This document shows, piece after piece, positions 9,551 to 18,093 of a stretch of DNA of 42,855 nucleotides. Position 1 is the stretch's first letter, and the number at the start of each line of letters is the position of its first letter. The DNA comes from Akkermansia muciniphila (lineage in GTDB: Bacteria; Verrucomicrobiota; Verrucomicrobiia; Chthoniobacterales; Chthoniobacteraceae). The stretch spans positions 1 to 42,855 of the forward strand of contig CAMCYN010000007.1 in NCBI GenBank assembly GCA_945883955.1, given 5' to 3'. A model generated the notes under the pieces. That model saw nothing but the letters and a program-made list of their open reading frames with translations, was not told where the DNA came from and ran no database searches. Made by a program: the position numbers and the translations under genes.

Positions 9551-10279
9551 ATGTTTTGGTTTCTGTGTATCTCAGCCGCCCTCTGCGTGGGCCTTTCTAA
9601 AAGCGGTTTCCCCGGCGTCAGCCTGCTCACCGTTGCCCTCATGGCTCAGGCCTTCCCCCCTAAGATAAGCACCGGCGTCCTCCTCCCTTTACTCGTCTTT
9701 GGGGATGTCTGTGCCGTCAAAGCCTTCCGCAAACACGCCCTCTGGGACCAGATCCTGCGGATGCTCCCCCCCACCGTCGCCGGTATCTTTATAGGGTTCT
9801 GGATGATGCAGCACCTTGCCGAAGCCCAGTTCCGCCCCGTGCTCGGCTGGATGCTTCTGGCTACCGTCCTTGTCCAGGCCCTGCGCAGCGCCTTCCCCCA
9901 ACTCGGCGCCGCCGTGCCTCATACCCGCGCCTTTGCCTGGACCATGGGCGTCTGGGCCGGGGTGGCCACCATGATCGCAAACGCCGCCGGACCGGTTATG
10001 GCCATTTACCTGCTCTCCTTGTCCCTGCCCAAACAGAACCTCGTCGGCACCAGCGCCTGGTTTTTCCTCCTTATCAACGTCTTTAAACTGCCGTTCTCCT
10101 GGAAACTCGGCCTTCTCCACACCCCAACCCTCCTGCTGGATCTCGCCCTGTGCCCCCTGGTGATCCTCGGCACCTTGCTCGGACGCAGCCTGCTCCATCG
10201 CATTCCCCAAAGACTCTTTGAATCCCTGCTGCTGCTCTCCGCGGCCGCCGCCGCCCTGAAAATGGCTCTGCCGCTCTGA
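9551..10279 (+). CDS. TSUP (TauE/SafE) family membrane permease
   Basis: A 242-aa integral membrane protein. The ATG at 9551 begins directly in the first helix (MFWFLCISAALCVGLSKSGFPG), which fits the family. The track start at 9413 adds an implausible basic stretch. About eight hydrophobic helices are visible. The family motif GLSKSGFPGVSLL sits in helix 1, and a related repeat (NAAGPVMAIYLLSLSLPK) in the second half. TSUP proteins export or import small anions such as sulfite, sulfoacetate or organosulfonates; the substrate cannot be told here. It stands alone between a divergent sensor kinase and the convergent pckA gene. Confidence 0.8.
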   Translation: MFWFLCISAALCVGLSKSGFPGVSLLTVALMAQAFPPKISTGVLLPLLVFGDVCAVKAFRKHALWDQILRMLPPTVAGIFIGFWMMQHLAEAQFRPVLGWMLLATVLVQALRSAFPQLGAAVPHTRAFAWTMGVWAGVATMIANAAGPVMAIYLLSLSLPKQNLVGTSAWFFLLINVFKLPFSWKLGLLHTPTLLLDLALCPLVILGTLLGRSLLHRIPQRLFESLLLLSAAAAALKMALPL

Positions 10280-10308
10280 AAATGGCTCGCCGACGCCGGG
10301 GCCGGGAA

Positions 10309-10322
10309 CGCTCCAAGGAGCG
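10309..10322. terminator. Weak hairpin between convergent permease and pckA genes
   Basis: CGCTCCAAGGAGCG is a perfect palindrome in the 87-bp gap between two convergent genes. It could fold into a short hairpin on either strand. There is no T-tract, so a factor-independent terminator is uncertain. Confidence 0.25.
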
Positions 10323-10366
10323 CCCCCCTACCCCAGACCGGCAGGCCACTCTTTCCACCCGGGCTC

Positions 10367-11962
10367 TTAAGCCGGTGTCTGCCGTGGCCCGGCGGCCAAC
10401 ACCCCAGCGCTGACGTCCGATTCGAACTCGCGGAAATTCTCCACAAAAGCCGCTGCCAGCTTTGCCGCCGTCGTACGATACGCCGCCTTGTCCGCCCAAG
10501 CGTTTTCGGGCACGAGGACTTCCTCGGGCACATGCGGCACGTGGGTCACGGTAGCCGTCCCAAAAAACGGATCCTCGACCGTGGGCGAATGCGCCAAAAC
10601 GCCGGAGTGGATGGCGTCTATAATCGCCCGGGTATAGGGGAGCCGAATCCGGCTTCCCGTTCCGCAACTCCCTCCGGTCCACCCCGTGTTCACCAGCCAG
10701 ACATGCACCTTATGTTGCTGCATCTTCTCGGCGAGCAACTGGGCGTATTTGGCCGGATGCCAAACCAGAAACGGCGCTCCAAAACAGGCGCTAAACGTAG
10801 TCGTTGGTTCCATCACCCCCTCCTCGGTGCCGGCGACCTTCGCCGTGTACCCCGAGATAAAGTGATACATGGCCTGTTCAGGCGTCAGTTTGGACACCGG
10901 CGGCAGCACCCCAAACGCGTCACACGTCAGGAAAATGATGTCCGTCGGATGCGCCCCGATACACGGGATTTTCGCGTTCCGAATGAACTCGATCGGATAC
11001 GCCCCGCGCGTGTTTTGAGTGATGGAGGTGTCGTGGAAATCCACGTCGAGCCCTTCGCCATTAAGGACGACATTTTCCAGAACGGCTCCGAAATGGAGTG
11101 CATTAAAGATCTCAGGTTCGTCTTCGGGAGAGAGATCAGCCGTTTTGGCATAGCACCCTCCTTCGATGTTAAAAATCCCGTCCTCGCCCCAGACATGTTC
11201 ATCGTCGCCGATCAGGCGCCGTTTTATGTCGGCCGAAAGGGTGGTTTTTCCCGTGCCAGACAACCCGAACAGGATTGAGGAATGAGTCCCCTTGCGATCG
11301 GAAGTCGCCGAGCAGTGCATGGAAAGTAACCCGCGCTTGGGCATCAGGTAATTCATGAGGGTGAAAACTCCCTTCTTCATTTCGCCGGCGTATTCGGTGC
11401 CCAAAATCACCATCTGACGCTCCTCAAAGGAGAGCGCGATCGAGGTCTTCGAGGTCATGCCTTCGGTAAGCCGGTTGGCGGGGAATTGGCCGGCGTTAAA
11501 AATGGTGAAATCCGGCTCGCCGTACTCGGCCAGCTCCGCCTCGGTGGGGCGGATCAACATCGTGCGCATAAAGAGCGCATGATAAGGCCGTGAACAAATC
11601 ACGCGAATCTTGAGGCGCTGCTCGGGGTGCCAGCCCGCAAAGCCATCGACGACATACAGCCGGGACCGAGTGTTGAGGTAATCGATGGCGCGTTCCCGAT
11701 TGATAGCGAAGGCGTGAGTGTCGATGGGGCGGTTTACAGAACTCCACCACACATCCGCCTCGGAATCGGGATGGCGCACGACGCGTTTATCTGCCGGGGA
11801 ACGGCCGGTTTTGCTGCCCGAATAAGCCACCAGAGCCCCCAGGGCCGAGATATGCGTGCCGGGTTCGTAACGGATGGCTTCTTCGTACAACTTCGGAGCA
11901 GCCACGTTGCGGAAAGCGGTGGGCCCGGAGATCCCAACGGAAGACAGATCGATCGTTTGCAT
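10367..11962 (-). CDS. pckA: Phosphoenolpyruvate carboxykinase (ATP)
   Basis: A 531-aa enzyme of the usual length for the ATP-dependent family. It converts oxaloacetate and ATP to phosphoenolpyruvate, ADP and CO2, the first committed step of gluconeogenesis in the cytoplasm. Visible signatures are [13 protein letters not shown] at 48-60 (oxaloacetate-binding Arg), the P-loop GLSGTGKTT at 233-241 followed by LSAD, the metal and kinase-2 region [18 protein letters not shown], and FPFE-like segments further on. The C-terminal [20 protein letters not shown] is also typical. No reading-frame damage is seen. The upstream DMT permease gene is on the same strand, 127 bp away, so an own promoter is likely. 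The start lacks a Shine-Dalgarno sequence (TCTTAATATTCT ATG). Confidence 0.97.
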   Translation of the reverse strand: MQTIDLSSVGISGPTAFRNVAAPKLYEEAIRYEPGTHISALGALVAYSGSKTGRSPADKRVVRHPDSEADVWWSSVNRPIDTHAFAINRERAIDYLNTRSRLYVVDGFAGWHPEQRLKIRVICSRPYHALFMRTMLIRPTEAELAEYGEPDFTIFNAGQFPANRLTEGMTSKTSIALSFEERQMVILGTEYAGEMKKGVFTLMNYLMPKRGLLSMHCSATSDRKGTHSSILFGLSGTGKTTLSADIKRRLIGDDEHVWGEDGIFNIEGGCYAKTADLSPEDEPEIFNALHFGAVLENVVLNGEGLDVDFHDTSITQNTRGAYPIEFIRNAKIPCIGAHPTDIIFLTCDAFGVLPPVSKLTPEQAMYHFISGYTAKVAGTEEGVMEPTTTFSACFGAPFLVWHPAKYAQLLAEKMQQHKVHVWLVNTGWTGGSCGTGSRIRLPYTRAIIDAIHSGVLAHSPTVEDPFFGTATVTHVPHVPEEVLVPENAWADKAAYRTTAAKLAAAFVENFREFESDVSAGVLAAGPRQTPA

Positions 11963-12089
11963 AGAATATTAAGACATACCTGCCCCGCTCGATGTCTGGG
12001 AGGCAGGCGGCACTGCCAGTCCAGCGGCAGGTCGGGCCGTAAAGCAAGCGGTTCCCACGATTTCGGCCCGAGCCAAACCCGGTTCTCCG

Positions 12090-12977
12090 CTAATATAACA
12101 CAATTGCAATGGCCCCCAGGAGTAACCCGGAGCCCAACAGACGCTGCGTCATCACCCCAGGCCCGATCTCACTCTCCCGATTGCCAAACCAGGAGCCGAG
12201 CGCCCACACAAACACGACGCTCCACACACCCCGGGAGCTATAAAGCAGATTGGCCCAGGCCGCGCCGTTCAACACTACGACACAATAGGCCATCAACGTC
12301 GTCTGGGTCAGGGCCATGGCGAGGCTTGGAATAAAAGCGGAGCGGGCGGGGACCGGGAGGCGCCACCAGGGCCCTTCGAGAAATGGCAGCAAAAGAAGCG
12401 ACCAGCCTCCCATTCCAAGCATCACCAGTGAGGTAAAACGCCACACCCCCACCGTTCCGCCCCAGAGCTGAAAACAGATATCCACCCCTGCAAACGCCAG
12501 CGCCCCACCCAGCCCTCCGGCCACCCCGGCCCAGACCCGTCTGCGATCCCCCACGGCTCCGCCCCCTAGTAGCGCAGCCGCCAGCGTGGCAATCGCTGCG
12601 GCCAACCACCACCGAGGAGGCAGGGTTTCGTGCATGAACCCAACGGCCATCAGCGCCACCACAAGCACCTTCGTGCCCATCACCGGCGTCAATACCGAGA
12701 CGTCCCCAAAGCGTAACCCGGCAAACACGACAACCTGGCCGATAAAGAAAATGAGCGAGGTGATCGCGACTTTGAGCACCGCCTCACCGCCCAGCGCCGA
12801 ACCATTCCCCAAAAACGCCAGTGGCAACAAAAGCAGAGCCTGCCCCCAGTTGGTCAAAAAAATGATCCGCCACAATCCGCCCCCCTCCATCGTGGCGCGT
12901 TTACTCCAGAGCGCCGAAGCCGCATACGCCGCCCCCGCAATCAAAGGCAGCGACTGGGCAAGTACGGGGTGCATCAC
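12090..12977 (-). CDS. DMT/EamA-family membrane transporter
   Basis: A 295-aa hydrophobic protein with about ten predicted transmembrane helices in two similar halves, the layout of the drug/metabolite transporter superfamily. The first half ends with RFGDVSVLTPVMGTKVLVVALMA, a typical EamA helix 3-4 stretch. The second half has the matching LLYSSRGVWSVVFVWALGSWFG. Two ATG codons lie in tandem at 12977 and 12974 and either could be used. The substrate is unknown; EamA proteins move amino acids, metabolites or nucleotide sugars. It lies upstream of pckA on the same strand and is divergent from the cytochrome-type gene, with about 200 bp between starts. Confidence 0.75.
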   Translation of the reverse strand: MMHPVLAQSLPLIAGAAYAASALWSKRATMEGGGLWRIIFLTNWGQALLLLPLAFLGNGSALGGEAVLKVAITSLIFFIGQVVVFAGLRFGDVSVLTPVMGTKVLVVALMAVGFMHETLPPRWWLAAAIATLAAALLGGGAVGDRRRVWAGVAGGLGGALAFAGVDICFQLWGGTVGVWRFTSLVMLGMGGWSLLLLPFLEGPWWRLPVPARSAFIPSLAMALTQTTLMAYCVVVLNGAAWANLLYSSRGVWSVVFVWALGSWFGNRESEIGPGVMTQRLLGSGLLLGAIAIVLY

Positions 12978-13180
12978 GCGTGTCTATCAGTTCGAGCGGG
13001 AAACTGGCAGGGCGGACTGGAGTCCTTTTTTCCGCTCGGCGCTCTGAATACACACCTGCCCCCGCGGCGAGCGGTTCCCGACCCGGCAAACCACTCGCTC
13101 CCCTCCGCTGGGGCTTTGCTCTAAGAAGTTTGTAACAGGGACACTTTACTTCCTGGTCACTTATTCCAACTGCTTGCCCT

Positions 13181-16100
13181 GTGAAAAAAACCTTTCTCTC
13201 CTTTTCGATCGGCGCTCTGTGCACCCTGCCCTCCCTCGTTTTCGCAGTCGACACCCCTCCTCCCACCGCCGCAGAGCTCCTGAAGACCGTCACCGTGGCC
13301 GATGGCTTCGAAGCCACCATCTTCGCCACCCCCGAGCAGGCCAATTATCCCGTCTTCAGTGCCGCCGCTCCCGACGGCACTCTCTACGTCAGCTCCGATA
13401 AAAACGGCTCCCTCGGGCGGCTCCCAAAGATGGGCCGGATTGTCCGGCTACGGGACACCAAAGGCACCGGCCAGGCCGACGAAGTGAAGGAGTTTGTGCC
13501 CGACGTGGATAGCCCGCGCGGATTGGTCTGGGATAAAGACCGGCTCTATCTCGTTCACCCGCCCCACCTGAGCGTTTACATCGACAAAGACGGTGACGGG
13601 GTCGCCGAGGAGGAAAAGGTGTTGGTCAAAAACCTGGCCTTCGGGTTTGCAGACCGCCCGGCCGATCACACCACCAACGGACTCTCCCTCGGCGTGGATG
13701 GCTGGCTGTATATTGCCTGCGGCGACTTCGGCTTTATGGAGGCCGAAGGCACCGACGGCCGCAAACTGCAACTGCGCGGCGGCGGCGTCATCCGGGTGCG
13801 TCCCGACGGCACCGGCCTCGAACTCTACAGCTCCGGCACACGCAACATCCTCGAAGTCGCCGTCAGCCCGCTGCTGGACGGATTCACCCGCGACAACACC
13901 AACGACGGCGACGGCTGGGATATCCGACTCCATCATTTCACGGGGCTCGAAAATCACGGCTATCCGCGTCTGTACAAATTCTTCGGCTACGAACACATCA
14001 AACCCCTGGCCGATTACGGCGGCGGCTCGGGCTGCGGCGCTGTCTGGATCGATGAGCCAGGGTTTCCGGCCGAATGGAACAATTTGCCCTACACCTGTGA
14101 CTGGGGCCCGGGCCCGCTTTACCGCCACCAGCTCAAACCCAAGGGCGCGACCTTTGAAGAAACCTCCGCTCCCACGCCTTTAGTCAAGGTACCCAAATCC
14201 ACCGACGCCGATGTGGACGCCATGAGCCGCGTTTACGTCAATAGCTGGAAAGACGGGAAATTCGCCTTTAGCGATCCCAACGTGGGGTTCATCGCCCGAG
14301 TCACCCCGAAGGGTTTTAGCCCCGAACCGCTCCCGGATTTCGCCAAGGCCGACGAGCCCTCTCTCTTAAAGCTCCTCTCAACCAACAGCCACCGCCGCCG
14401 GCTCGAAGCCCAGCGCGAATTGCTCCGGCGCGGGCTCAAAGCCGCCTCCGTCACGGCCCTGCAAGCGCTTGTGCGCGATACCTCCAAGCCGCTCGCCTCG
14501 CGGGTGGTCGCTCTTTTCACCCTCAAACAGGGGCTCGGCGAAACCTCCCACGGGTTTCTGGCCGAAAGCAGCGCCGACCCTTCCATTGCCGCCTGGGCGA
14601 TTCGGGCGCTCGCCGACCGCTGGGACCAGCTTCAACACGTCCCCACAGCCCCCATCCTGGCGGGCCTCAAGAGCGCCGATGCGCGGACCCGGAACGAATC
14701 GGTAGTGGCCGTTTCTCGGCTAGGACGCAGCGATCTGGCCGGGCATCTGGCGCCGCTGCTGGTGGACTCCGACGCCGTGGTGTCGCATACCACCATCGAG
14801 ACCCTGATCCACCTCAAGGCCTATAACGTTGCGCTAAAGGTGCTGGACGACAAAACCGCCACCGACGACGCCCGGGAGGCCGCTTTGCGGGTCTTACAAA
14901 TGATCCACGAGCCGGCTGTGGTCAGCGCCCTCATGGTACGTCTGGACAAAGAGGAGAACGGTAGCCGCCGCCTGGGCTTTGCCCGCACACTCAGCCGCCT
15001 CTATCACACCGAAGGAACCTGGAAAGGCGACTCGTGGGGAACCCGGCCGGACACCCGGGGACCGTATTATCAGCCCGAAAAATGGGAGCAATCCGAACGG
15101 ATCGGCGAAGTGCTCCTGGGCATGCTCAATAAAGCCGGCGCCGAGGAAGCCGCCGCCCTCAGTACGGAGTTCGGACGGCACCGGATCAAACCCGGCGACG
15201 CTTTGGGTAAACTCATTCAGCTTGCAGAGCAGAATCCCGCAGTGGTGCCAACCCTTGCGCGTCAGCTCGCTCAGGAAGACACCATTCCCGCACCGGCCAT
15301 TCCGCTGCTCCTGGCGGCTTTGCGCGACCAGAAACAAAGCGACTTCACCCGGGCCGCAGCCATTCAGGCGCTCGTAAAAACCGACAGCTCCGAAGCTTTC
15401 GAGGCAATGATCGAGATTTTACCGTCCTTCAAGAGCACCTCGGGAGCCGGGTCGGATGTGCAAAAAGCCCAGAACGCTTTCCTGGACGCGCCCAAACTCG
15501 AAAACGTCCACGGGCGTTTTGAAGACCTCGCCGCCTCCCTCAAAGAGCCCGCCTCCAAATGGGCGGACACGGTTCTGTTAAAGCTAGCCAAACGGACCAC
15601 CGGCTCTCCGGAATCGCGGATGATGTCGGCCAAAGCCCTCCAAGACGGCTGGCAGAGTGGAGCGCCGCGGCGCAAACAGATCATGAACGCGCTGATGACG
15701 GGCCGCAGCTCCTTCCAGCCGCTCGAAAAGGCCATCGCACTGGCCCTGGAAGACGCCGATCCGGGGGTGCGCAAGGTGGCACAGACCGCAGTCAAGGAGC
15801 TCAAGCTGAACGTGGACAAAATCCTCGGCTCGGACAAACCAAGTCCGCTCGTCGCTACCTTAGCGGGCGAGGAGGTACTCAAACAGGTCGTGCCCACCAA
15901 AGGGGAAGTGGCGCGCGGCGAACATCTTTTCAGCCAGCAGGGGTGTGTGAACTGCCACACCACCGCCCAGGGCCAGCCTCTGAAAGGGCCCTACCTTGGG
16001 ACAATCGCCACGACCTACAACCGGACAGAACTGGCAGAAGCCATCCTGTATCCCAACAAAACCATCGCCCAAGGTTTCGTCACCAGCGTGTTCACCCTGA

Positions 16101-16324
16101 AGGACGGGGCGACGCACATGGGCTTCATCGTGCAGGAAGGGGCCGAAAACATCACCCTGCGTAATATTGCCGGCCAGGACGTCCAGGTAGTGGCCGAGAC
16201 CATTGCCGAGCGCGGCACGGATCCAAAGTCGATGATGCCCGAAGGATTGGTTGGGAACCTGTCGGTGAAAGACTTCGCGTCCTTACTCGATTATCTCGAA
16301 GCGCTTGCAAAAGGCGGAAAGTAG
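13181..16324 (+). CDS. Secreted PVC beta-propeller/HEAT/cytochrome c protein
   Basis: A 1047-aa protein with a GTG start, supported by the signal peptide that follows it (MKKTFLSFSIGALCTLPSLVFA, cleavage after about residue 22). Residues 30-390 form a sugar-dehydrogenase-like beta-propeller of the PVC 'membrane-bound dehydrogenase' type (DGWLYIACGDFGF, ENHGYPRLYKFFGYEH). Residues about 395-890 are helical HEAT-like repeats. The last 140 residues are a cytochrome c domain with heme motif CVNCH at 922-926 and a likely axial Met in DPKSMMPEG. This architecture is frequent in Verrucomicrobia and Planctomycetes, but the substrate is generally unknown. It probably works in the periplasm, passing electrons from an oxidised substrate to a partner cytochrome. 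It is a single gene with no Shine-Dalgarno sequence. The missing catalytic assignment is a limit of the family, not of this copy. Confidence 0.88.
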   Translation: MKKTFLSFSIGALCTLPSLVFAVDTPPPTAAELLKTVTVADGFEATIFATPEQANYPVFSAAAPDGTLYVSSDKNGSLGRLPKMGRIVRLRDTKGTGQADEVKEFVPDVDSPRGLVWDKDRLYLVHPPHLSVYIDKDGDGVAEEEKVLVKNLAFGFADRPADHTTNGLSLGVDGWLYIACGDFGFMEAEGTDGRKLQLRGGGVIRVRPDGTGLELYSSGTRNILEVAVSPLLDGFTRDNTNDGDGWDIRLHHFTGLENHGYPRLYKFFGYEHIKPLADYGGGSGCGAVWIDEPGFPAEWNNLPYTCDWGPGPLYRHQLKPKGATFEETSAPTPLVKVPKSTDADVDAMSRVYVNSWKDGKFAFSDPNVGFIARVTPKGFSPEPLPDFAKADEPSLLKLLSTNSHRRRLEAQRELLRRGLKAASVTALQALVRDTSKPLASRVVALFTLKQGLGETSHGFLAESSADPSIAAWAIRALADRWDQLQHVPTAPILAGLKSADARTRNESVVAVSRLGRSDLAGHLAPLLVDSDAVVSHTTIETLIHLKAYNVALKVLDDKTATDDAREAALRVLQMIHEPAVVSALMVRLDKEENGSRRLGFARTLSRLYHTEGTWKGDSWGTRPDTRGPYYQPEKWEQSERIGEVLLGMLNKAGAEEAAALSTEFGRHRIKPGDALGKLIQLAEQNPAVVPTLARQLAQEDTIPAPAIPLLLAALRDQKQSDFTRAAAIQALVKTDSSEAFEAMIEILPSFKSTSGAGSDVQKAQNAFLDAPKLENVHGRFEDLAASLKEPASKWADTVLLKLAKRTTGSPESRMMSAKALQDGWQSGAPRRKQIMNALMTGRSSFQPLEKAIALALEDADPGVRKVAQTAVKELKLNVDKILGSDKPSPLVATLAGEEVLKQVVPTKGEVARGEHLFSQQGCVNCHTTAQGQPLKGPYLGTIATTYNRTELAEAILYPNKTIAQGFVTSVFTLKDGATHMGFIVQEGAENITLRNIAGQDVQVVAETIAERGTDPKSMMPEGLVGNLSVKDFASLLDYLEALAKGGK

Positions 16325-16400
16325 ACGGCAGACGGTCTCCGTAGATTCTCAGCCACACGGGGGGAAAGTTTACGGCTGTAGAACGATTGTTAACGGACTG

Positions 16401-16514
16401 GGGATAAAACGGTTCCCCCCGCCGTTATTCCGCCGGTTATCCCGGGGATAGGAATCGATCTCACTCCGATGCTTCGGAGTGAGAGTATCCGGTTTTACAA
16501 ATGTAAACAACCGG
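16401..16514. repeat. Cluster of three hairpins behind the cytochrome gene
   Basis: Three inverted repeats follow one another. GGGATAA (16401) pairs with TTATCCC (ending 16443) and encloses an inner AACGG/CCGTT. TCACTCCGA and TCGGAGTGA (16461-16482) form a 9-bp stem with a 4-nt loop. CCGGTTTTAC and its partner GTAAACAACCGG (16489-16514) form a stem with an AC bulge. They begin 77 bp after the stop of the cytochrome gene, so a complex terminator or a stable 3' RNA end is possible. A mobile-element or replication origin structure is the alternative. Confidence 0.55.
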
Positions 16515-16748
16515 TGGAAAGAACCGTCCCCCGTCGGCATACCTCGAGGTTTTGGCGGACAGAAAAGACCCCACCCGACTCGGACGCCCTTGGCTGGACG
16601 CGGAGAACAAGCCGCACCTTTCTTATAAGCAGCGGGTGGAATACCCTACAATTCCAGTAGGCATATTTGCCGACCTCACGATTTTATCATAATTACAGTA
16701 ATGTAATCGCAAGATACAACAGCAAGCGCCCCGGGGGTAAATCCGGAA

Positions 16749-16800
16749 ATACGTATCCGCTACGTATCAATTAACCCTTCGCATACTTCCTTATGTATGC
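16749..16800. repeat. Short AT-rich inverted and direct repeats
   Basis: ATACGTA-TCCGC-TACGTAT (16749-16767) is a perfect 7-bp inverted repeat and also contains TACGTATC twice at 11-bp spacing. GCATAC and GTATGC (16781-16800) form a second inverted repeat. This clustering in an AT-rich stretch could be protein-binding sites linked to the RHH-like gene downstream. Confidence 0.4.
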
Positions 16801-17164
16801 AATTTTGAAGGTGCGATTTTTCCTGATCCTTAGCGATGCCAGGCGGCAGGAGCGTTGATCCTGACGCCAACAAGGTAAAATTTCGCGAAATCCGTTGAGC
16901 GGCCAGTATGAACAATTATTCTTTGCATCCAAATTTGATGAGGTCTGAAGGCAGCGGCGGTATCGCCCCGCTCGACGCCCCCATTTGCTGGGCGAAAGCA
17001 ACCGGAGAATCGGCCCATTGAACGCCCTGGGGGCGCTTCTGCTAGAAGGTCTAGAGGAACGCGGCTTTATCGCAAATACAGCACCTACCTTTACCGCCTT
17101 TTGATCGCCACCAGATAGATTACACCACAATTATCTTACCGCACTTAATAAATAACCAGGCCAC

Positions 17165-17476
17165 ATGACACCCATATCCGAAAACACAAACAATCCTCCA
17201 CAGCAACTCAACGCCAAACCCACCAAAACAAAAAAGCCCAAAAAAACTGCTAACCCCACCAAGTCCCGCAACCGCGAAAAGCTATACATCACAATTTCCC
17301 CACATATCAAAGAGAAAGCCGGAGTATTAGCAAATTCATTTGGAATAAGCCGGTCTCGCCTTATCGAACACTCTCTGACGTATTATATGGAGAAATACGG
17401 CATTCATCTTAACCCGACTGCGGAAGATATCGGACGGGAGATTGCTAAATTAGACAAAGCCCCATTGGGACAGTAA
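17165..17476 (+). CDS. Small ribbon-helix-helix-like protein with basic N-terminal tail
   Basis: A 103-aa protein. The first 40 residues are Lys-, Pro-, Asn- and Thr-rich and probably unstructured (KTKKPKKTANPTK). Residues about 41-80 read as a short beta strand (KLYITIS), a helix (KEKAGVLANSFG) and a second helix (RSRLIEHSLTYYMEKYG), the order of a ribbon-helix-helix DNA-binding fold. Base composition is clearly more AT-rich than the flanking genes (many AAA and ACA codons), which suggests acquisition by transfer. The start ATG follows a weak AGG. A diverged second copy lies directly downstream. It could be an antitoxin, a plasmid partition or copy-number regulator, or an orphan regulator. 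No toxin partner is seen next to it. The family call rests on secondary-structure pattern only. Confidence 0.6.
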   Translation: MTPISENTNNPPQQLNAKPTKTKKPKKTANPTKSRNREKLYITISPHIKEKAGVLANSFGISRSRLIEHSLTYYMEKYGIHLNPTAEDIGREIAKLDKAPLGQ

Positions 17477-17496
17477 CCGCCCCGGATAACCGCTCA

Positions 17497-17730
17497 TTGC
17501 TTGTGCGGTTGCCTGGGTGCCGTCCGTCTATCTTCAGGAAAGCTAAGGAATCAAAACTGGGCAAACGAGTCACTGTGCACATTACGATTCCGCAAACCGT
17601 TAACTATCAGACAATAACATCTTCGAGCACACTCGGAATAGCTCCCCCCCGCCTGATCGACGAAGCTTTGAAGAATTGCATGGAAAAATACGGCACCCGC
17701 TCGGGTCCATCCTGGGAAGAACTCTGCTAG
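17497..17730 (+). pseudogene. Decayed tandem copy of the RHH-like gene
   Basis: The 77-aa reading frame opens with TTG and lacks a convincing start or Shine-Dalgarno sequence. From ITIPQTV to MEKYG it aligns without gaps over 38 residues to ITISPHI...MEKYG of the preceding gene, with about 14 identities including ITI, GI, RLI and MEKYG. After MEKYG both continue with a Pro and an acidic pair (PTAEDI against PSWEEL). The second copy then stops early at TAG, where the first one continues for 13 more residues. The reading frame differs from that of the first copy. This looks like an old tandem duplication in which the second copy lost its start and tail. Translation of a shortened protein cannot be excluded. 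Confidence 0.55.
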
Positions 17731-18093
17731 ATTGACAAAGGTATAGAAGAACGATGTTTAGGCAGCGCGCATCAGCCCCTCGCCTGGGAATTCTTTTCCA
17801 AAATAGGATTATCAAGCTCCAGTCAGATGATCGGCACCGGACGTGCACTCTTTACGAACGCGCCCAGACAACCCCCGTTCGATATCCCGCCCAAGCCAGT
17901 CGCAAGCTTCTACACCCGAAATCCATCGGTCGCTTCCGCACTTACCCGGGATAATGACCAAACCAGAAGCGCCTTGTTACTCCCATAACTCCTGTGCCCC
18001 TGCCGTCGGGGATCTTCCAAAGGATTTATCCTTCAAAGCTCGCGACTTCTTGCCGCGAGCCCCCAACGGCACTTTCCCCCGCCCTTTTCCGGC
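17731..18093. other. 363-bp gap, no gene seen except a terminator-like hairpin
   Basis: No reading frame here has recognisable protein character. Composition returns to that of the main genome. The right end carries the hairpin at 18038-18060, just behind the DUF1501 gene. Confidence 0.4.
18038..18060 (-). terminator. Hairpin 34 bp after the DUF1501 stop codon
   Basis: GCTCGCG and CGCGAGC form a perfect 7-bp GC-rich stem with a 9-nt loop, followed on the minus strand by a short TTTG. A second weaker repeat (AAAGGAT/ATCCTT) follows. The position directly behind the two-gene DUF1549/DUF1501 operon fits transcription termination, although the T-run is short. Confidence 0.45.

Larger units (their letters stand above)
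16325..17164. other. 840-bp gap with hairpins and AT-rich repeats, no clear gene
   Basis: No convincing coding region is seen. The track ORFs here (63 aa plus strand, 119 aa minus strand) lack family patterns and have mixed, basic composition. The left third holds a series of hairpins (16401-16514). The middle (about 16660-16800) is AT-rich with small inverted and direct repeats. The right part (16850-17110) returns to mixed composition and could be decayed coding DNA of unknown origin. Confidence 0.5.

Noticed and set aside
10309-10322. Strong bidirectional terminator
   Set aside because: Hairpin exists but there is no T-tract on either strand; kept only as a weak feature.
16771-17130. 119-aa minus-strand ORF in the gap
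   Set aside because: Basic, mixed composition with no motif, start signal or neighbour support; more likely decayed or non-coding DNA.
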